Of a stretch of 64,000 bases of DNA, positions 24,913 to 32,892 are shown one piece after another. The notes under the pieces were generated by a model. It worked only from the letters and a program-made list of their open reading frames with translations, was not told the origin of the DNA and did not search any database. The translations under genes and the position numbers were made by a program. The stretch covers positions 1 through 64,000 of the forward strand of contig NZ_JAMBPR010000030.1 of assembly GCF_024206475.1 (NCBI RefSeq), read 5' to 3'. The stretch comes from Paraburkholderia sp. CNPSo 3274 (GTDB lineage Bacteria; Pseudomonadota; Gammaproteobacteria; Burkholderiales; Burkholderiaceae). Positions within the stretch are counted from its first letter, which is position 1. Each line of letters opens with the position of its first letter.

Positions 24913-25752
24913 TCAGATCGGGTAATCGGCTTCGTTGCACACCCAGCCAGGCTTCTCGACAAAATCGGCGCGCGGCGGCGAGAAAATATCGATCAACTGC
25001 GCCCACCCCTCACCGACGTCCTGGGTTGTATGCACTGCCTGCGCCGGGATGACGATCAGTGACGGGCTGCCCACCCCATGGTGACCATCGTCACGCCATG
25101 TCGACATATCGGACGTCCAGGGATAGCGCAGGTGATGAACAAAATTCCCCTGCAGCGCCAATGATGCCTGGTCGAAGTCATCATGCGCATGCGGCGTCAT
25201 CTTGCGCGTGTCACGCCGAAAATCGCGAGGCACAAAGGCATTGATCAGCATGTTCGTCGAGCGGAACGGACGTGCCGGGCTGTCCGGTTTCTTATGTTCA
25301 TCCAGCCGGTAGTGGCGCAGCCGGAAGCCACCAGGCGGCGCGGCCGGCGCTTCGTCGGCCTCCTGCGCAGGATGGTCCGCCGCATTGCTCGCGGCTGCCA
25401 TCAAATCCACCGCTCGATGCGAGAAGATGCGCGTGACATAGCCGTCATCCTGCAGCGTTACGCCGCTGCTTCCCGGCGGTACGATGACCAGCGAATCCCC
25501 TTCACCATCGATCGCCACATGATCTGCACCGGCCCGGACGATAGCCCGGATTCCCTTGGGGACGAGCAACATGTATTCATCCGGGTTGTCGCTGCGCTCC
25601 AGACTCGAGTGCGCCATGGCGCGCGATATGGCAACTGCGAACGTGCGTCCCCGTGACAGCCAGGTCGCGCTACCATCCGGACTCGTGACGCAGGCTGGGC
25701 TGTCATAAGGAGTACAAATACTGGCACTTGGAATTTGCCTGTTCATGGACAT
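24913..25752 (-). CDS. Cupin-domain protein of unknown function
   Basis: A 279-residue protein with a two-cupin look. The first half has SDNPDEYMLLVPKGIRAIVRAG and SLVIVPPGSSGVTL. The second half has PHAHDDFDQASLALQGNFVHHLRYPW, VIPAQAVHTTQDVGEGWAQLIDIFSP, where His-x-His-x3-4-Asp/Glu and a late His could bind metal. The enzyme family cannot be named. It lies 14 bases before the VOC dioxygenase start and 117 bases after the Rieske oxygenase stop, so it is most likely an isomerase, hydrolase or ring-cleaving step of the same pathway. Start could also be Met3 (25746). Confidence 0.75.
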   Translation of the reverse strand: MSMNRQIPSASICTPYDSPACVTSPDGSATWLSRGRTFAVAISRAMAHSSLERSDNPDEYMLLVPKGIRAIVRAGADHVAIDGEGDSLVIVPPGSSGVTLQDDGYVTRIFSHRAVDLMAAASNAADHPAQEADEAPAAPPGGFRLRHYRLDEHKKPDSPARPFRSTNMLINAFVPRDFRRDTRKMTPHAHDDFDQASLALQGNFVHHLRYPWTSDMSTWRDDGHHGVGSPSLIVIPAQAVHTTQDVGEGWAQLIDIFSPPRADFVEKPGWVCNEADYPI

Positions 25753-25869
25753 AATTGAAATCAGGTTGAACCGAAAGGGACGTTCGAAGCGCCCCCGCCT
25801 TCGCTGTAGCGGCGGACGAAAACGTGTGGATGACGCGCGTCGGATTGGCTGGCGACACGCGGAATTCGC

Positions 25870-27138
25870 TCATTTTTGCGTTGCGAGAATGCCTAGCAGA
25901 TGGCGGTGTTCCAGTAACGACTGCCAGCTCTTATCCGCTGGGAACAGACCGCCGAAAGAGACGATGTTTTTGTATTGCAGTGTTGCCCCCCGCGCCATCG
26001 TAGGCGCGTCCCCCGCCATGAATTCCCTGACCGACTTGAGGATGAGTTGGCGCACTCGTATCACGGCCATATCGGACGAACACAGGTTTTCCTTGCTGCG
26101 ATCCAGTTGCGGCCCCTGACTCAGGAAGATCGCAAAGTCTTCGGTGGCGAAATGCTGAGGGAAACCCGAGAAATAACCGCGTTTCATGAGGCTGCGGTTT
26201 TGGCCCCAGTTGTTACTTTCATCACCGGGCGGCAGCGGCGGGAAGTTCATGACATCGGGAGAAATCGTGAACTGCGTGACGCCCAGCGGCACATGCAGGT
26301 TGAAATGCACGAACCACGCGCGATGGGTGTTGTCGTCCACCGGAACCGAAAAAAACACTGTCGAAGGACCATCCGGCTCTGGCGCGGTGATGATTCCGTA
26401 CCATGGCATCACGAAGTTGTTGACGCGGGCGTACTGGTTGCCGTCAGGCAACGTCCGCACTGCCGCGTAGCGAAAACCATAGGCCGTCTCTTCAAATTCG
26501 AATTTCGGCTTTGAACTCTTGCTGAGATTGGCCCGTTCATTGTTTCCGCTCACGAGGGCCGTGAAACTCTGATGCAGTGCGCCGGCATGGGTGGTATCCA
26601 TGGTGGCTTCCACTCCTTGCAGCCAGTTGCACTGCACCAGCGTGGATGTCACGAAGCGATGCGCCTCGGGCAGATAGGTAAAGGGGAGATCTGGGAAGAC
26701 CGGCGGCTCACCCTGCCCGAACCAGGCCCAGACTATGCCGCCTGCTTCATGCGCCCGGTAGCGCGGCGATCTGATCGATTTGCAAAATTGCTCTTCGTTG
26801 CCGCCATGATTTGGCGCTTCGATCAGTCGGCTATCGTCATTGACGCTGAACTTCCAACCATGAAAAATGCATCGCAGCCCATCGTGCTCGTTCATCGCCA
26901 GTGCCATGGATGCGCCACGATGGGGGCACATCTTGTCGACAATGCCGATTTTGCCATTGCCGGCGCGATAGACGACGTACTCAATTCCCGTCAGCCTGGT
27001 CAGTATCGGCGCACCGCCCGGTTCCAGTGCCGCCGATGGGACGACCGGGATCCAGTAATGCTGGCGCAGCATCTCGCCGAGCGGCGCACCATGATCGGTA
27101 CGCGTCAGGAATTCGTTGTCTTCCCTTGAAATGGCCAT
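25870..27138 (-). CDS. Rieske oxygenase, terminal component (copy 2)
   Basis: A 422-residue oxygenase. Rieske ligands are C71-x-H73 (CPHRG) and C90-x2-H93 (CIFHGWK). The Fe site lies in VEATMDTTHAGALHQ (His184, His189). It resembles copy 1 (15075) throughout: same ligand numbering, the shared GEMxRQHYWIPxVPSA start, and NNFVMPWYGI and NFPPLPPG blocks. No reductase gene is adjacent. It probably hydroxylates or demethylates the compound later opened by the VOC dioxygenase. It is divergent from the carboxymuconolactone decarboxylase-like gene across 208 bases. Confidence 0.92.
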   Translation of the reverse strand: MAISREDNEFLTRTDHGAPLGEMLRQHYWIPVVPSAALEPGGAPILTRLTGIEYVVYRAGNGKIGIVDKMCPHRGASMALAMNEHDGLRCIFHGWKFSVNDDSRLIEAPNHGGNEEQFCKSIRSPRYRAHEAGGIVWAWFGQGEPPVFPDLPFTYLPEAHRFVTSTLVQCNWLQGVEATMDTTHAGALHQSFTALVSGNNERANLSKSSKPKFEFEETAYGFRYAAVRTLPDGNQYARVNNFVMPWYGIITAPEPDGPSTVFFSVPVDDNTHRAWFVHFNLHVPLGVTQFTISPDVMNFPPLPPGDESNNWGQNRSLMKRGYFSGFPQHFATEDFAIFLSQGPQLDRSKENLCSSDMAVIRVRQLILKSVREFMAGDAPTMARGATLQYKNIVSFGGLFPADKSWQSLLEHRHLLGILATQK

Positions 27139-27346
27139 TTTCCTCTCTCCTCCGTTTTAGTCCGGCTTTGCGTATTTTTCGGGAGGCGGACAGGAACATC
27201 AATTGGCACGAGTCCGCTTTCCGGCACGTGGAATTCAGTTCCTTCCGCCCCCATTCCGCTCTACAGAATCCTGGCGCAAAGCACTTGCCCCGCGCGTCCC
27301 GACACATTCACACTGCGGATTCACTCGTTCATTCGTGAGGCAACTA
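27139..27346. promoter_or_regulatory. Divergent promoter region, Rieske copy 2 / CMD-like gene
   Basis: A 208-base intergenic space between two divergent starts. A TCCTCTCTCCTCC stretch places a strong GGAGG-rich ribosome site before the minus-strand Rieske gene. GTGAGG precedes ATG 27347. No clear operator palindrome was seen. Confidence 0.5.
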
Positions 27347-27904
27347 ATGTCGATCCAAATCGGTGAAACACCCGGCCGGCCCTACCGGCTGGCCCCCACT
27401 GACATGACGCAGGCCCAGACGGATCTGGTGAGCCGCATACGCTCAGGCCCACGTAAGGACTTACCCGTCAACATGGAAATCTGGTTGCACAACCCCCAAT
27501 TCGCTGAAGTTGCCAACCAGTTTGCCGAATATGTCGGCCATCTGGCACCCATGACACGACGCGTCAAGGAAATAACCATCCTCGTGGTTGCGGCCTACTG
27601 GAGTTCGGCGTTCGAGCAGTTCTGGCACGAACGGCTGGGAAGCAAGTTGGGGCTGACGCGCGAACAATTGGAAAATTTGCGGGCGCGAAACTACACGTAT
27701 TTCGATGACGAAATCGAGCAGACTGCCTATGAACTTGCGATCGGGCTGTTGGAGAAACGGAACGTGGATTACGCGCTATACCAACGGGCTATACGCGTGC
27801 TTGGGCACGGCGGCGTTTCCGACCTCGTTGGCCTTATCGGGCTTTACACGATGGTCGCGTTCTCGCTAGATTTCTACCAAGTGCCAATCCCGGATATTGC
27901 CTGA
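27347..27904 (+). CDS. Carboxymuconolactone decarboxylase (CMD)-like protein
   Basis: A 185-residue all-helical protein of the CMD/AhpD-like superfamily. The core is APMTRRVKEITILVVAAYWSSAFEQFWHERLGSKLGLTREQLENL, giving the family E..x..H arrangement without the AhpD CxxC pair. The C-terminus has IRVLGHGGVSDLVGLIGLYTMVAFSLDFYQVP. It starts at ATG 27347 after GTGAGG; a longer in-frame extension to 27203 is not supported. CMD proteins decarboxylate gamma-lactone ring-fission products, but many homologues have other roles. It is the only plus-strand gene of this cluster and is convergent with iclR. Confidence 0.85.
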   Translation: MSIQIGETPGRPYRLAPTDMTQAQTDLVSRIRSGPRKDLPVNMEIWLHNPQFAEVANQFAEYVGHLAPMTRRVKEITILVVAAYWSSAFEQFWHERLGSKLGLTREQLENLRARNYTYFDDEIEQTAYELAIGLLEKRNVDYALYQRAIRVLGHGGVSDLVGLIGLYTMVAFSLDFYQVPIPDIA

Positions 27905-27989
27905 ACAAGACGCGCTGGTGCGGCCGACCCGAGATGGATGGTGCGCGATAGCCATATTCCGGAAATTGCCCAGTCACAACGAGGCGTCT

Positions 27990-28769
27990 TCACTTCGACC
28001 CGGAAATAGCGTCGCCATCGCGGTGATAGTAGCTTGCGGAAATCTCGTCGGCCGTTTCAAGAAGGCCGGGAAGCAAGCGTTCGATCGTGCCGCGCGTCAT
28101 CAGTTTGCCGTAGGTGGTCATGCCTACGACGGCTATTACCGCGTTACCCAGACAGATGGGTACGGCCAGCGTCGCAGAATCGCTTGCCATGCTCGGCTGG
28201 CGCACTGCCCATCCCTGAGCGACCACTTTGGCGATTTTCGATTCGAGTAACGCTCGGGCTACGTCTGGATTGGCGGCGCTGGCGTGCAATAGATCCATCA
28301 CAATGCCCCGCTCCTGCGGACTGCAATAAGCAAGGTACGCCAAACCCATTGCCGAATTGTCCAGGCTCAACCGGTGTCCAACGGTTGTCGTATGTACGGC
28401 GACCGGACTGTAAGGCATTGTGCTGAATCCGACAACAAGTCCATCGTGCTCCCTGACGCCAATTGCGAGCGGCCATTTTATTTCCCGGGTGACTCTGATC
28501 GCGATAGGCGCAGCGACAGCGATAATTTCAGCCTTCTCTGTATAACCATCGCTTAACTCTCGGACCTTCCTGGTCAACGCATATTGCCCCCTGGCAACAT
28601 CGACTTGAACATATCCCTCTGCCTGAAGAGTCGACAGAATCCGGAATAGTGTGGTTTTGGGCAGCGCCATTTTTTGGTGCAATTCATGCAGCGTCCAACG
28701 TTGTGCCGTATTCATCAATCGAAGCACGCTCAACACACGTGCTACGGCGCGAATGTGGGTTTCTTCCAT
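27990..28769 (-). CDS. IclR-family transcriptional regulator
   Basis: A 259-residue IclR-type protein. The N-terminal winged helix is RAVARVLSVLRLMNTAQRWT, with recognition segment MALPKTTLFRILSTLQAEGYV. A GAF-like effector domain follows, with IAVAAPIAIRVTREIKWPLAIGV and GHRLSLDNSAMGLAYLAYC. IclR proteins often activate aromatic catabolism in response to pathway intermediates. It lies 38 bases downstream of the third Rieske gene on the same strand and probably controls the Rieske/MFS/porin genes. Confidence 0.9.
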   Translation of the reverse strand: MEETHIRAVARVLSVLRLMNTAQRWTLHELHQKMALPKTTLFRILSTLQAEGYVQVDVARGQYALTRKVRELSDGYTEKAEIIAVAAPIAIRVTREIKWPLAIGVREHDGLVVGFSTMPYSPVAVHTTTVGHRLSLDNSAMGLAYLAYCSPQERGIVMDLLHASAANPDVARALLESKIAKVVAQGWAVRQPSMASDSATLAVPICLGNAVIAVVGMTTYGKLMTRGTIERLLPGLLETADEISASYYHRDGDAISGSK

Positions 28770-28807
28770 AGATTACTTAGGCGCCTCCGTCGAGCCCATG
28801 GACAACT

Positions 28808-30097
28808 TCAAACCGCCACGGCCGCGCTCTCGACATCTTTCATCATCACCCCAGTGGCCGCTTCGCACGCGCGGCGGACTGCCTGGGGCTGCCCCGGATG
28901 GAACAGGAAGTGATGCAGTAGCTTGCTCCACTTGGGATGACGCTCATACTCGTTGCGAGGCAGGCTGTTCGCGAAGAAATCTCGCCAGTCTCCGCAGGGC
29001 AACGCAATGCCCTGCGCGGCGGCAGGCTCGCGCAGCACGCCCTTCGGATCACGCCCCTGCGCTACGGCTTCCATGTCCCGGAAGTACTGTCGGCGAATCA
29101 TCAAGATGCCCGCGTCGCTGGCGGCCAGGTTTTCACGGGTACGGTCTGCGATGCGCCCCTGTCCGCACCAGGCGATGATGTCCTGGTTGATCACGTGCGA
29201 ACTAATCCATTTTCCGGTCTGGGGATCCGTGACCGGCGCGTGCCAGGTCGGAATGCTCTCCTGGACATAGGGCTCGGATTCGCGGGGCACACGTATATAC
29301 GACCAGGTCACATTGAGCGTATTTTCGTCGTCGATGGGCACCCGCCACTCGAAGTGATCCCCGAGGAAGAATCCGTTGGGCCAGAGACAGACACGACCAG
29401 CCGTCCAGAGCGGATGCGATTCGTCGGTATCCTCGGTCACACGGCGGTAGATGAAGCCGTGCTCGAATTCCTCGAACGCCACCTTGAGATGCGCCGGCGC
29501 ATAGTCGCGCTCACCGCGCAGGCGACGTCCCCAGTTGGCGTGCATCCACTCGAAATGCAGCGGATCGATGGAATTTTCCTGGGTCTGAAGCCAGTTGCAG
29601 GGCACGTTCGCGAATGCCACCTGCACGAAGCCATTGCGCCAGTGGAACGGTTCCCAATCCGGAAGCTGCGGCGCCGGTTGAGGACCGAGATAGGCCCACA
29701 GCAAGCCGGCGCACGCACGGACTTCATAGGCCTTCAGCCTGATCCGCTCACGCATGGTGCCCTGGGGCGCCACCAGGTCCTGGTAAGGCTGCGCGACGCA
29801 CCGGCCGCCATGATCGTATTGCCAGCCGTGATAGTTACAGCGCAGACCGCGTTCCTCGACAAAGCCGTATGCCAGGTCCGCGCCGCGATGCGCGCAGTAG
29901 CGCTCCATCAGGCCGTAGTGTCCGCCCAGGTCCTTGTAAAGAACCAGTTCCTCGCCAAGCAGGCGCACGGGCTTGATCGTCTCGCGCTCGAGTTCGTCAA
30001 TGCCGGCGATCGGGTGCCAGTGGCGGCGCATCAACTCTCCCATCGGCGTGCCTGGCCCGACCTGAGTGAGCTGGCGATTCTGTTCTTCGGTAAGCAT
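28808..30097 (-). CDS. Rieske oxygenase, terminal component (copy 3)
   Basis: A 429-residue oxygenase that is distinct from copies 1 and 2. Rieske ligands are C68-x-H70 (CAHRG) and C87-x2-H90 (CNYHGWQYD). The Fe site is in QENSIDPLHFEWMHANWG. The C-terminal part (SHVINQDIIAWCGQGRIADRTRENLAASD) resembles phthalate 4,5-dioxygenase-type terminal oxygenases. There is no reductase or ferredoxin neighbour. The upstream gene on the same strand is an MFS carrier 39 bases away, suggesting an uptake-plus-oxygenase unit. Confidence 0.92.
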   Translation of the reverse strand: MLTEEQNRQLTQVGPGTPMGELMRRHWHPIAGIDELERETIKPVRLLGEELVLYKDLGGHYGLMERYCAHRGADLAYGFVEERGLRCNYHGWQYDHGGRCVAQPYQDLVAPQGTMRERIRLKAYEVRACAGLLWAYLGPQPAPQLPDWEPFHWRNGFVQVAFANVPCNWLQTQENSIDPLHFEWMHANWGRRLRGERDYAPAHLKVAFEEFEHGFIYRRVTEDTDESHPLWTAGRVCLWPNGFFLGDHFEWRVPIDDENTLNVTWSYIRVPRESEPYVQESIPTWHAPVTDPQTGKWISSHVINQDIIAWCGQGRIADRTRENLAASDAGILMIRRQYFRDMEAVAQGRDPKGVLREPAAAQGIALPCGDWRDFFANSLPRNEYERHPKWSKLLHHFLFHPGQPQAVRRACEAATGVMMKDVESAAVAV

Positions 30098-30136
30098 GAT
30101 GACTTCGCTCGTAATTGTGACTGGACGACGTCTGTA

Positions 30137-31531
30137 TCAACGCGATTTGTCGACGTGGCGCACGGCGCGAAAGTAGTGGAACGCCGCCCATAAGAGGAGC
30201 AAGCTCATAGCGAGCATCGCGTAGCGCAGACCTCTCGACGAGGCATCCGCACAGGCATGCGCGAGCGGCGAGTTCGCCACCGCCCCGAACACACCATGAG
30301 CGCCATGCGGGATCCGGCAAACCTTCGAATAATCACCGTCCGTGAACAGATGCGTGGCAATGCGATCGCTAAGGAATCCAATGAAAGTCGGACCTCCGCC
30401 CTGGCCGATGAAGTTCATCATCAGAAATACGAACGCCGAAGTCGTGGCGCGCATGCGCGGCGCGACGAGACCGTGGATCGCTGCGAATGTCGGACCGTTC
30501 CAGGAGCTCAGCAGGATCGTGGCGAGAAACAGCAACGCCGCCGCGATATGCCAGTCGGACTGCATGAACGCGAGGGAAACTGGGACGAGCCCAAGCAGCG
30601 TGCCCCAGGCCGGCACCCAGGCGTACCAGCGCTTGTCGCTGGCTCCGGCCCTGTCGGCAATCCACCCGCCGAGCGTCGTGCCGATCGCGCCCCCAACGCC
30701 AATTGTGAGACCAAACATCATGCCGGCCTGCGCTGCATTCAGGCCGAATTCACGCGTCAGATACGCCGGAATGAACAGGTTGATGCCGTACTGGGCAAAC
30801 GCACCGATTACCGTTCCCAGCAGCAGTTGCACGAACAACGGGCTACGCAAGAGGATCGCAGCGATGGTGCCCAACGAGGCATTGCGCTGCGCATCGACGG
30901 TGGAAATTCGGTCCATGGCACCGCGTTCGGGTTCGCGCAGGCTGAGGTACGCAATGACGGCGAGGATCAGGCCCGGCACGCCGACGACCCAGAAGGCCGG
31001 ACGCCAGCCGAAATGCTGTGCAATCATGCCGCCGCCGATCGCGCCGCCGATCGCGCCAAGGGGAGGACCGAGCGCATAGATCGCCATGGCGGTGGCGCGG
31101 CGTCCCTCGGGGAACTCGTCCGAGATCAGCGAATGCGCCGTGGGCGTGCTACCAGCTTCACCGATACCGACACCAAGCCGGTACAGCAGCAACTGCGCGA
31201 AATTGCCCGCCATGCCGCACAGCACGGTCATCACCGACCATGCCGCAATCGACAGGGATATCAGCGTAACCCGGCTCATCCGGTCGGCGAGCCGGGCCAT
31301 CGGGATGCCCAGCGTCGCGTAGAACAGCGAGAAAGCGAGGCCGCCCAGAACTCCAATCTGCAGGTCGCTCAGGTTCATGTCGACCTTGATCGACTGCCCT
31401 ACCACAGCGATGAAAATGCGATCGATGAAACTCGATGCGTAGATAAGGCTCAACATCATCAAGAGCCATGCACGATACCTCGATCCGCTCTTGACCCCAA
31501 CAGCGGGCAGTCCTTTTCCGACGTTTTCCAT
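30137..31531 (-). CDS. MFS transporter, Spinster-like (copy 2 of 3)
   Basis: A 464-residue inner-membrane carrier starting MENVGKGLPAVGVKSGSRYR. TM1 reads AWLLMMLSLIYASSFIDRIF. The motif MARLADRMSRVTLI and LLYRLGVGIGEAGSTPTAHS follow, with LREPERGAMDRI before the central loop. Length and landmarks match copies 1 and 3, including the VCRIPHGAHGVFG insert before the last membrane segment. ATG 31531 is the aligned start; an upstream in-frame ATG at 31573 would add 14 residues not found in the others. Probably cotranscribed with Rieske copy 3. Confidence 0.9.
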   Translation of the reverse strand: MENVGKGLPAVGVKSGSRYRAWLLMMLSLIYASSFIDRIFIAVVGQSIKVDMNLSDLQIGVLGGLAFSLFYATLGIPMARLADRMSRVTLISLSIAAWSVMTVLCGMAGNFAQLLLYRLGVGIGEAGSTPTAHSLISDEFPEGRRATAMAIYALGPPLGAIGGAIGGGMIAQHFGWRPAFWVVGVPGLILAVIAYLSLREPERGAMDRISTVDAQRNASLGTIAAILLRSPLFVQLLLGTVIGAFAQYGINLFIPAYLTREFGLNAAQAGMMFGLTIGVGGAIGTTLGGWIADRAGASDKRWYAWVPAWGTLLGLVPVSLAFMQSDWHIAAALLFLATILLSSWNGPTFAAIHGLVAPRMRATTSAFVFLMMNFIGQGGGPTFIGFLSDRIATHLFTDGDYSKVCRIPHGAHGVFGAVANSPLAHACADASSRGLRYAMLAMSLLLLWAAFHYFRAVRHVDKSR

Positions 31532-31611
31532 GAACGCGTCGCCTCCAGGCGTTAATGGCGGGCACACAGACAAGCCAGCCTGAACTATCTCGCTTATCAG
31601 ATAGGATACCT

Positions 31612-31656
31612 AAAAAAATGCGCCAGATTCCAGGCTCTCATTCCCTTCACCGGCGC
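31612..31656 (-). terminator. Intrinsic terminator after the porin gene (26-base motif copy 2)
   Basis: On the minus strand GCGCCGG and CTGGCGC can pair (one G-T) over a long loop, followed by A and seven T. The segment 31609-31634 shares 24 of 26 bases with 20628-20653. Confidence 0.6.
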
Positions 31657-31668
31657 GCCGCGAAAACG

Positions 31669-32811
31669 TTAGAAGAGGTGGCGGATACCGACCTGCACAG
31701 CCAGCTGGTTGGCCGTGGTCGAAGCGTTGTTGCCGAACAGCGAGCCGCCCGGGCCCGGCACCGAGTACGGGGTCGAGACAAGGAAGTTGTCCGCGAACTT
31801 CTGGCCCGCGAAGGCGTGCTGCAAGACACCGAACACATAGACGTCGGTGCGCTTCGAGAGCCGATAGTCCACGCCCGCCGTGTAGAGGTCGTACTTGCCG
31901 AGCTTGTGCTGGTCAACGTACGTGAAGCCGCCGCCCACCGTAAGCGCCGGTCCGAACCGGTAGCTCGTCCCCAGTTCGTAGGCGCTCACGGTCACCACGC
32001 CGCGCGGGCTATGCGAAGCATTGGTGTAGGTGTATACGCCGTTGATCGACCACGCATCGGTCAGGCTATACATGCCGCCCGCCGCGATCGTATAGATCGA
32101 TTGCGCATTGAGCGCGACCTGCGCCATCGTGCCCACGCCGCGCGCCGCGTTGCCGCCCTGCGTCTTCGTGTACGTGAGCGACCCCGAGTAAGGCGCGTTG
32201 AACGTGCCGGTCGGGCTGAACTTCACGCCCGCGCTGATCACGCGCGGGTTGCCCGTCGGCGTGCCCGCGAAGGCGCCCGGAATGTTGCTGAAGCCGTACA
32301 TCACGCCCGCCGTGACGCCGTGCCAGGTCGGCGTTTCGTAGCGCACCATGTTGCTCACCGGCTCGCCCGCGAGACGATCGATGTCGTACGCCCCGTGGAA
32401 CGCGTAGGACGGAGCGAACTGGGAGACGTTGGTGTAGTAAGAGACGTAGTCGTAGATGAAATCGTAATCGTAGCCGGCGATCAGCGTACCGAACGTCGTG
32501 CTCTGCAGCCCCACGAAAGCGCGGCGCCCGAAGAGCGCGCCGCCGTGGCTCGCGGTGCCCGTGTTCAGCGAAAAGCCGTTCTCCAGGGTGAAGATCGTCT
32601 TCAGGCCGCCGCCGAGATCCTCGACCCCGCGCAGGCCCCAGCGCGATGCCTGGTTGATGCCGTCATCGAGCTTGACTAGCGAGTGGCCGCCCGCGTTGTT
32701 CACATAGGTGAGGCCATCGCTGATGATCCCGTACAGCGTCACACTGCTTTGCGCGTGCGCGCCTCCCGCGATTGCGGCCGCTATCGCGCCCGCCAATACC
32801 TTCTTCTTCAC
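31669..32811 (-). CDS. Gram-negative trimeric porin (OmpC/Omp38-like)
   Basis: A 380-residue outer-membrane porin. It has a clear signal peptide (MKKKVLAGAIAAAIAGGAHA, then QSSVTLYGIISDGLTY), the Burkholderiales porin strand SRWGLRGVEDLGGGLKTIF, LFGRRAFVGLQSTTFGTL, and a C-terminal strand ending VGIRHLF with terminal Phe as BAM proteins require. The start is GTG (32811) with GGAG 8 bases upstream. It lies between two MFS genes on the same strand and would admit the small acidic substrates those carriers import. Confidence 0.93.
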   Translation of the reverse strand: MKKKVLAGAIAAAIAGGAHAQSSVTLYGIISDGLTYVNNAGGHSLVKLDDGINQASRWGLRGVEDLGGGLKTIFTLENGFSLNTGTASHGGALFGRRAFVGLQSTTFGTLIAGYDYDFIYDYVSYYTNVSQFAPSYAFHGAYDIDRLAGEPVSNMVRYETPTWHGVTAGVMYGFSNIPGAFAGTPTGNPRVISAGVKFSPTGTFNAPYSGSLTYTKTQGGNAARGVGTMAQVALNAQSIYTIAAGGMYSLTDAWSINGVYTYTNASHSPRGVVTVSAYELGTSYRFGPALTVGGGFTYVDQHKLGKYDLYTAGVDYRLSKRTDVYVFGVLQHAFAGQKFADNFLVSTPYSVPGPGGSLFGNNASTTANQLAVQVGIRHLF

Positions 32812-32868
32812 TTGACGATCTCCGTGTGTTGCAGGCGTTGGCGCCCGCTTTTTATTGCCGGTCTATTT

Positions 32869-32885
32869 CCGTCGGCTGCCGACGG
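32869..32885. repeat. Perfect hairpin between MFS copy 3 and porin
   Basis: CCGTCGGC-T-GCCGACGG, 8-base arms with a 1-base centre, 8 bases past the MFS stop. There is no T-run, so it may attenuate transcription or stabilise the mRNA end, or be an operator for the porin gene. Confidence 0.45.
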
Positions 32886-32892
32886 CTTTGAA

